DNA of 64,000 bases, from assembly GCA_965112735.1 (NCBI GenBank), contig OZ218951.1, positions 186,001 through 250,000 on the forward strand, in the 5' to 3' direction. A program made the position numbers and the translations under genes. Below are positions 57,527-64,000 of this stretch, one piece after another; the stretch's first letter is position 1; each line of letters opens with the position of its first letter. Source of the DNA: Phaeosaccion multiseriatum (Eukaryota > Ochrophyta, other classes). Below the pieces are notes generated by a model. It saw nothing but the letters and a program-made list of their open reading frames with translations. It searched no databases and was not told the origin of the DNA.

Positions 57527-60006
57527 CGTGTGCGTGTGTGGTTGGGTATGTATGTGCGTGTGTGTTGATGTCCTCTCCAATGCCCATTATCCGATGTTTC
57601 TACCTCTGTTCCTGTCTCAGGAGAGCGAGGACAGCGAGGACGGGCTGGAGGAGGAGGGCGTGTGGTTCTGGATGGGCCGCCACGCCAAGCAGGAGGTTCA
57701 AGAGTTCAGCGTCAAGGCCCTCCTCTCGCTCATGGCCTACTACTCCATGCCGCCGGACTTCCCCGCTGCCATCATCGAGGAGGCGAGTAGGGGAAGCAGG
57801 GGACAAGGGCCGGCCGCTCTTCTCTCTCTTGTGTCTCCCGCTTCCTCTCCCATGTCTTGTGTTTGCCTCTCCTCCTCTGTCTCCCTCCTTCCTCCCTCCC
57901 CCCTCTGCGAGAGTGAGCCTAACCGTAAGGACTTGTGTGTGTTGGTGCGCGTGTTGGTTGTCCACTCCAGGGGGAGATGGACGAGTATGACGACGACACT
58001 CGCCAAGCGTGGGAAGCCATGGCACAGCTCCTCAGTGGCGGACAGCCTAGTGATGCACCACTGCCCACCCGCGGGGAGTGGGCACGATGGGAGGACTGGC
58101 CCGATGACGTGCAGGCCTTGGGCTTGGATCACCAACACGAGGGGGATGGAGAGGACGGGCAGGCGGGCGGGCTGCGGCTGGCCAGGGGGCTCGTGTCGGA
58201 CAGCAGCGACGCACAGGGGGGACTCACGCTGAGGCCACTGCACGGCATGCAGCAGGGAGACGTTGAGGTGTGAGACAGAGAGAGGGGAGGGCAGAGGAGG
58301 CGGTGTTTGCGAGTGCTCTGCAGGAGATAAAACGCCCTCACCCCACTTCCCCCCCTCATTCTCTTGCCTCCCTCCCTCCCTTTGATCAGGAGGGGCGAGT
58401 AGTGGTGGTCGACGCACCGGAGGGAGTGTATGTGTGGAGGGGAAGAGAGGCGAAGAAGGACGTGTTCGAGCTCGTGTGGAAGGCAGCCCAAGCCTACAAA
58501 GACTGCAAGGCCCTCCCTTGGGGGAGGAGAGTATTCCTCGTAGGGCACGGGGCAGAGGAGGAGGAGTGGAGGATGGAGGAGGAGGGGAAGGAGGAGGGGG
58601 CGGGGGAGGAGGGAGATGGGGGCAAGGTGAAGGTGGGGAGACATAGACATCGGGAGCGCTTGCTGGAGTTCCGGGCACACTTCCAGGCCTGGGATGAGGG
58701 GCAGGATGGCAGTGGACAGGCGTTCGACGACGTGTATGAGAAGAGGCTGGGCAAGATGCAGGAGGCAGGCAAGCTGGGGGACATCGCGGGCATACGGGGA
58801 AGGGTGATGGACGACGAGGAGGCTGGTCGGTACTGGACGAGGAAGAAGGAGGACGAGGCCAGGAAGAAGAAGGCAGAGGAGAGGAAGGAGACCTGGCCCA
58901 TGCCCATCCCGACCGTGGAGCCGGCACTGGAGGGAGCAGGGGGCGGACAGGGAGGCGAAGACTCGAAGGGTCGATACGATGCTGCTCGGGCGCTGTTCCG
59001 GAGCACGGAGCGCAAGGCGGAGGAGGAGGGGCTTGCAGCCTTTAGACCGGACAAGGAGCTGAGGAGGTGGGCCATTAGCACCAGTCAGAAGGGCGTGGCC
59101 TCGCCCTTGTGCAAGGCCACCCCGCCCGGGGCGGCCAAGGGCAAGGCCATGGGACGGCCCAGGGACTTCACGGCGTTGAGCCGAGCGGGTAAGGAAGGAG
59201 GGGGAGGAGGGGGAGGAGGGAAGGACTTTCTCGACGCACTGACGCTTTTTGTACACGTTGAGCCCTCTCCCTCCTCCCCCCAGCCTCTTGCTCTCTCAAG
59301 ACCGGCTACAGCCCTACCTCCTGACTCCCTCTTCCCTGAGACCGGCTGCTAATCCCCCCTCTCTCTCTCTCTCTCTCCAGACCGGCTGATGCAGGCGCTT
59401 GATGAGGCCTCAGGCACTCCAAGAACCAAAGCTCTGCACCGCAGGCGCACTCGCAGCAAGGTACGGTGCTGTACAGTAAGTCAGTGGACAGTAAGTCAGT
59501 GGACAGTAAGTCAGTGGACAGTAAGTCAGTGGACGGACACGCACGCACGCGCGGCGAGGTCCACGGCATGCCTCAAGAACGGAGCTCGAGGACGGAGTAC
59601 GCCTTGCCCCCCCTCGAGAGCAAACATTATACTCTACTCCGTGCTAAACTCCTACGCCCCCCCTGACTGTCTATCTGCCCATCTGCCTCCCTCCTTCCCT
59701 CCCTCCCTCTACGTACTACCGGGTGTCAGGTATCGTTTGCGGTGCAGTTGGGAGAGGCCGGCATGGACGCCACAGAGGTTTCCGTCCCTGCCCCTGTCGG
59801 GGTGCCCCCCGGGACCACCCTCCCCAAGGGGTACGCCTCTGCTCTGGAGGAGGCCAAGGAGGAGCTTGCCAGAGAGAGTGTGGAGAGGGCAAGGCTTGTA
59901 TTCGAAGGAGGCAGGTGTGTGTGTGTGTGGAGAGGGCAAGGCTTGTATTCGAAGGAGGCAGGTGTGTGTGAGTGTGGAGAGGGCAAGGCTTGTATTCGAA
60001 GGAGGC

Positions 60007-60039
<33 letters not shown>

Positions 60040-63000
60040 GGAGGCTCTGGGAGGGGGGAGTGAGAAAAGGCTCCCACTCTAACAGTTGGGCCCTGAAGTG
60101 TACATGTTGGGGCTTCACTCGCCGATGACCGTGTAAGGGAAGCTCAGACGCTCTTCCGCTGATTGCGCTCGTCTCTTCCGTCTCTAATCCCATCCCACTC
60201 CATCTCATCCCACCTCTCATACTATGTCCACTCGGAACCCTCCCCTCCCCTCCCCTTCCCTTCCTTTCCCTTCCCTTTGCTACCCTTCCTTTTCGTTCCC
60301 TACCCTTCCCTTCCCTTCCTTTCCCTTGCCTTCGCTACCCTTCCCTTCCCTTCCTTTCCCTTCCCTTCGCTACCCTTCCTTTCCTTTCCCTACCCTTCCC
60401 TTTCTTTCCCTTCCCTTCGCTACCCTTCCCTTCCCTTCCCTTCCTTTCCCTTCCCTTCCTACCCTTCCTTTCCTTTCCCTACCCTTCCCTTCCCTTCCTT
60501 TCCCTTCCCTTCGCTACCCTTCCTTTCCTTTCCCTACTCTACCCTTCCTTTCCCTTCTCTTCCCTTCCCTTCCCTTCCCTTCCTTTCCCTTCCCTTCCCT
60601 TCCCTTCCCTTCCTTTCCCTCCCCTTCCTTTCCCTCCCCTACCCTTCCCTTCCCTTCCCTTCCCATCCCTACCCTTCCCTTCCCTTCCCATCCCTCCCCT
60701 CCCCTTCCCTTCCCTTCCCCAGTGCGGCGCGTATGGCCCGGCGGACGAACGCACCCCCCGGGGGTGGGGCACCGACACTGACCCTCGCCATCGCGGAGCA
60801 AGAGCGACAGAAAGGGCTCGACGGCTTATGGACGCCGGACAGTGGTGAGTGAGTGAGTCGGGCGGGGGGGAGGCAGTAATGCTGGGAGGGAGTGGGTGGA
60901 TGTGTAGGTGTGTGGGTGCGTGTGTGTGAGTGCGTGCGTGTGTGTGAGTGAGTAAGGGAGTGAGGAGGATGAGTGAGTGTTTCTTTCTTTGCGTACTTGA
61001 ACTTCAAACGATCACTCGGACCCCCCTGTCCTTCCTGTCTTTTTGTCCATACCCAGGCTCCATGAGCGGCTCTGGGCTGATGGCGCAGCTGCAGCGGAGA
61101 GGCGGCGGTACCCCCTCGGGTATCACCCCCTCGGGCACCACCCCCCTGGGAACCACCCCCCTGGGAACCACTCCCTCGGGGACCACCCCGTCGGGGAAGG
61201 TGAACCCTCTGTCCCTGCACGAGGCCATGGTCTTCGCTGCCAAGGTGCGCTCTTCTGCTGTCCATCCACTGCCATCCCCTCCTGCCCCTCCCCATCCGCT
61301 GCCTGCCCCTCCTGCTCCTCCTTCCACTCACCATCCACTGCCCCCCCCTCCTGTCCCTCTCTGTCTCTCTCCCTCCCTCCCTCCCTCCCTCCCTCCCCCC
61401 CTCCTTCTCACTCTCCCTCTGTCTCTCTTTCTTCCTCTCCCCCTCTCTCTCCCTGTCTGTCTATCTACGTCTCTTTTGCGGAGTCAATGGTGTGCTCACT
61501 CACTGACTCACTGACTCACTCACTGACTCACTCACTGACTCACTGACTCACTCACTGACTCACTGACTCACTCACTGACTCACTGACTGACTCACTCACT
61601 CACTCACTGACTCACCCGCCCCCCTCCCCCCCCCCTCACCAAAACCCTTTTTTGATCCTTTGGTGCTTTGTCTTCCGACAGGAGGTGCAAGAAGGAAAAG
61701 GAGGAAAGGGAGGAGGAGACAAGGGAGCTCGGGCAGCAGGGGCAGCAGGGGCAGCAGGAGAAGCAGCAGCGGCAGGGGCAACTGGAGAGGCAACTGGAGA
61801 GGCAGGGTCCGGGTCAGGGCCAACGCCGGGGGCGGGGGGGGCGGAGAGGGGCGGCGACGAGATGCGACGTCGAAGGAGGGCGCGAGGGGGCTCTGCGGGG
61901 GGTGCGGCGGCGTGGCAGGACGAGGGGGCAAGGGATGAGGCGCTGGCGTCCTTCCTCGGCAGACTTGCGAGCAAGAATAGAAACCCCAACATGTATGTAG
62001 TTGGGCAGGAGTGGGCATGAGAGGGCATGAGAGGGCATGAGCAGGTGTTGAGCAGGTGTTGCAGCTACATTTACAATGGGCTCCGGCAAACCGGCGGTTC
62101 TTTCGGCGCCGGCTCCGCCTCTGATCTTCCCATGCTCTTATCATGTTACCTTGTGCGTTCCCCCCCCCCCCCTTTGCCCCCCCCCAGACCCACCCCCACA
62201 CACTCCGCTCGAGGCCACCGGCGCTCTCACCGAGGCCACCGCTTGTCGGGCTCCAGCAGCCTTACGCCAGACACCCTCACAGGGCTCACGGAGGGGCAGG
62301 GGCAGGGGCAGGCATATGGGCTGGAGCACGCGTATGCGCAGGTGTATGGGAGTGCAAGTCTGTGCATGTCCTCCTCATCATCCTCCTCCTCCTCCGACGA
62401 CGACGACAGTGATGAAGGCAAGGAAGCGTGCCCGCCATCGCCGGCGGGGGCGGGAGTGGGCAGGGCATCACACGTGGCATCGGGGGGGGAAGGAGGGGGG
62501 GAAGGAGGGGCAGGGGCGGTGGAGGGGGGCAGAGGTTTACGCTTCAAGGACTTGACGGTGGGGACGGAGGGGTTGGAGGCATACCGAGAGGACTCGTCTT
62601 CAGATGACGACCACCGCGACGATTTCGACGACCACGACGAGGAGGGTGATGGGAACGACGTCGGAGCGACAGGTGAGAGGGGGCTTGGTCCTTCGTCTTT
62701 CGTCACTGTCACTTGCCTGTATGTATGCCTTCGTATGTTTGCCCATACGCCTGCATGCTGCGCCTCGATGCGCTGCGGTGCTGCGGGTGTTGTGCGCTAC
62801 ACATGTCATGTGCAAACGGATGGCAGCGGATGGAGGATTGGATGGCAGCGGATGGAGGGTTGGGCTTTGGGTTGTGGCAGTGGAAAGTCGAGGGGGATGG
62901 CGCCACCCAAGGAAAGAAGGGAGGAAGGGAGGAAGGGAGGAAGGAAGGAACGGAGCGCTCCTTCATGCATCCATCCACCCTCTTGCTTCTCTTTTGCCTC

Positions 63001-63309
63001 ATTCCTCCCTCTCTTGCTGCTGCCCTTGCTGTTGGTGATACAGCCCGCGCGCGGCTCATGTCCCCCGGTCTGACGGTGGCGACCGCCAACTTCGATATGG
63101 CCCCCACCCCGGACCGCATGCTCAGTAGCCACAGCTACAGCTACAGCCAAGCTATGAGCCGCAGCCACGGCAACAGCCACACCAAGCCACGTAAGCGCAT
63201 CAGCATCTCCCTCCACCCCGATGCCTTGGCCGACGACGAGGAGGACGGCCACACATTCGTCGGGGGTAAGTGCGCGTGCGTGCGTGTGTGGGGCCGTGTG
63301 TGTGTGGGG

Positions 63310-63347
<38 letters not shown>

Positions 63348-64000
63348 GTGCGTGTGAGGCACCGCCTCGAAGTGCCGATGAGGAGGCACCCGCCTGCCCT
63401 GGCTCGACCCCCAACTAACGCCCCGATGCCCAACTGCCCCCACTTTACATTTGTCCGTCCCTGCCAATACACACACACACGTGCACACACACGCACCCAC
63501 ACAGCATCCCTGCCCGCCCCCGCAGCCCCCCTCCCACCAGGCCCGAGCCACACACACACACACACACAGGCATCGCCTCCCCGCCTGAGGATCGGGATCA
63601 AGGACAACGAGGACAACGAGGACAACGAGGACAGCGAGGACAAGAAGCACCCCCCCTGGCAAAAGCCCATGTCCCCCCCGGGGAAGCCAACGAGCCCCAT
63701 GGCTATGGCGGAGCTTCCCCCCCTGGGCTTTGGGGCCACGACGATCAGCACCCGTGGGCAGCCCGTGACGGTTTCGGACCTCGGCAACGGCACGTGGTGC
63801 ACCACATATCGCACGGCCTACGGGGGTACGTACACGAGCTTCAGGCTCGATGACTCCTTCGACCCCAGCATGGACACTCACCACATTGGCCACGGGCTCA
63901 GCGGCGGCGGCGGCGGCGGCGGCGGCAGTGGGTTGGGCGGCAGTGGCGCCATCGGCAGCGGTGGTTTGAGTGGCAGCGGTGCAATGGGTGGCAGTGGCGG
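49965..64000 (+). CDS. PH-gelsolin (villidin-like) actin-binding protein, 3' end outside window
   Basis: At least 29 exons in phase, over 2,170 aa so far; first 49965-50135, then 50600-50667, 50994-51142, 51322-51818 and on to 63541. After an acidic start, exons 2-4 form a PH-like domain (HWNFGFVELDGASLHLYAS to QQAQHWTKALTVMVELL). Gelsolin segments follow: FNNGDVYMVYHCSH with KVLYYWVGSKAAMDKA; RVVVIDDRMGKVYLWVGHF; FAEVFVWYGTKAPRG; VWRVGKKALVEVG, LGHFQSHHCYVVLF with YIVYFWQG; EEGVWFWMGRHAKQEVQ; VVVVDAPEGVYVWRGREAKK. So five to six segments, which in gelsolin/villin bind, cap or sever actin with Ca or phosphoinositide control. Dictyostelium villidin likewise joins PH domains to gelsolin segments. 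Beyond 59 kb the chain is low-complexity (TTPLG repeats, Ser/Asp runs, Gly-Ser tail); a headpiece is not seen. Intron 19 has a GC donor (GAGGAG/GCGAGT). Confidence 0.87.
52808..53369 (+). repeat. 12-bp minisatellite, about 47 copies
   Basis: Unit TGTGCCCTTATG with a T/C variant (TGTGCCCTCATG) in an irregular order. Fills intron 7 of the PH-gelsolin gene and keeps five of six frames open. Confidence 0.97.
57284..57357 (+). repeat. 27-bp in-frame coding repeat
   Basis: Exon 18 of the PH-gelsolin gene repeats EGEEGGMAV two to three times; no frame shift. Probably a surface loop of a gelsolin segment. Confidence 0.9.
59878..60038 (+). repeat. Triplicated exon end and donor site in the PH-gelsolin gene
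   Basis: Three copies of about 47 bp. Each holds the last 34 bases of exon 23 (GTGGAGAGGGCAAGGCTTGT, then ATTCGAAGGAGGCAG) and the donor GTGTGTG. The first donor (59915) keeps the frame to exon 24 at 60723. Confidence 0.92.
60237..60722 (+). repeat. Pure pyrimidine CCCTT-type array ending at an acceptor
   Basis: About 480 bp of CCCTT/CCTTT/GCTACCCTTCC units with almost no purine, ending CTTCCCCAG at 60722, the acceptor of exon 24. Confidence 0.97.
61496..61617 (+). repeat. ACTC/ACTG microsatellite
   Basis: CTCACTGACTCACTGA-type units in the PH-gelsolin intron before the acceptor at 61681. Confidence 0.95.

Noticed and set aside
63570-63850. Acceptor CACACAG/GCATC for the last PH-gelsolin exon
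   Set aside because: It gives a frame ending in TGA near 63850; the acceptor at 63540 keeps the frame open to the window end.

Overview
Nuclear DNA of a eukaryotic alga. The genes are broken by many short introns (about 80-650 bp, GT-AG with a few GC-AG). No operons, ribosome binding sites or bacterial features are seen. Three minus-strand proteins begin with a signal peptide followed by an ASAFAP-type Phe motif (VSAFAP, GWAFSP, VAFVPS), the entry signal of secondary plastids of red-algal origin; two of them carry a second, twin-arginine lumen signal. A flagellar DM10/EF-hand protein implies a flagellated stage, and EsV-1-7 and WRKY19-like cysteine repeats are typical of stramenopiles. I infer a photosynthetic stramenopile (heterokont alga); cryptophytes or haptophytes cannot be excluded from sequence alone.

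Layout: 1-1196 (-) thylakoid-lumen protein of unknown function, cut by the window edge; 1758-5064 (+) organellar translation initiation factor IF-3; 5186-9821 (+) secreted or membrane FG-GAP/VCBS protein; 11011-12704 (-) VPS25 (ESCRT-II); 13560-14605 (-) lumenal twin CX3CX3C protein; 14779-16411 (+) unknown protein; 17127-19334 (-) plastid PH-like (DUF304-type) membrane protein; 19521-20165 (+) LSM7; 20416-21051 an inverted duplication around an EsV-1-7 gene (-); 21565-23766 (+) Mn-type superoxide dismutase; 24589-27080 (-) SAM-like plus cupin protein; 27266-30427 (+) ethanolamine/choline phosphotransferase; 31274-32332 (-) intronless cysteine-repeat protein; 33838-38083 (-) membrane-anchored GH26-like glycosidase; 39020-49312 (-) EFHC/Rib72-type axonemal protein, about 28 exons; 49965 to beyond 64000 (+) a very long PH-gelsolin (villidin-like) protein, at least 29 exons.

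The genes are housekeeping functions of separate pathways (plastid, endosome, splicing, lipid synthesis, cilium, actin); no gene cluster acting as one system is evident. Neighbours are often divergent with short shared promoter regions (for example 186 bp between the PH-like gene and LSM7).

The most unusual content is in the introns. Tandem repeats often start at or copy the splice signals themselves: 5' splice sites duplicated in 31-bp and about 47-bp units, (GTGA)n tracts growing out of donors, and pyrimidine arrays leading into acceptors. A short motif, GTATCACCAAC, recurs nine times, mostly beside splice sites. Exon models come from reading frame, splice consensus and family similarity recalled from knowledge; no alignment was run.
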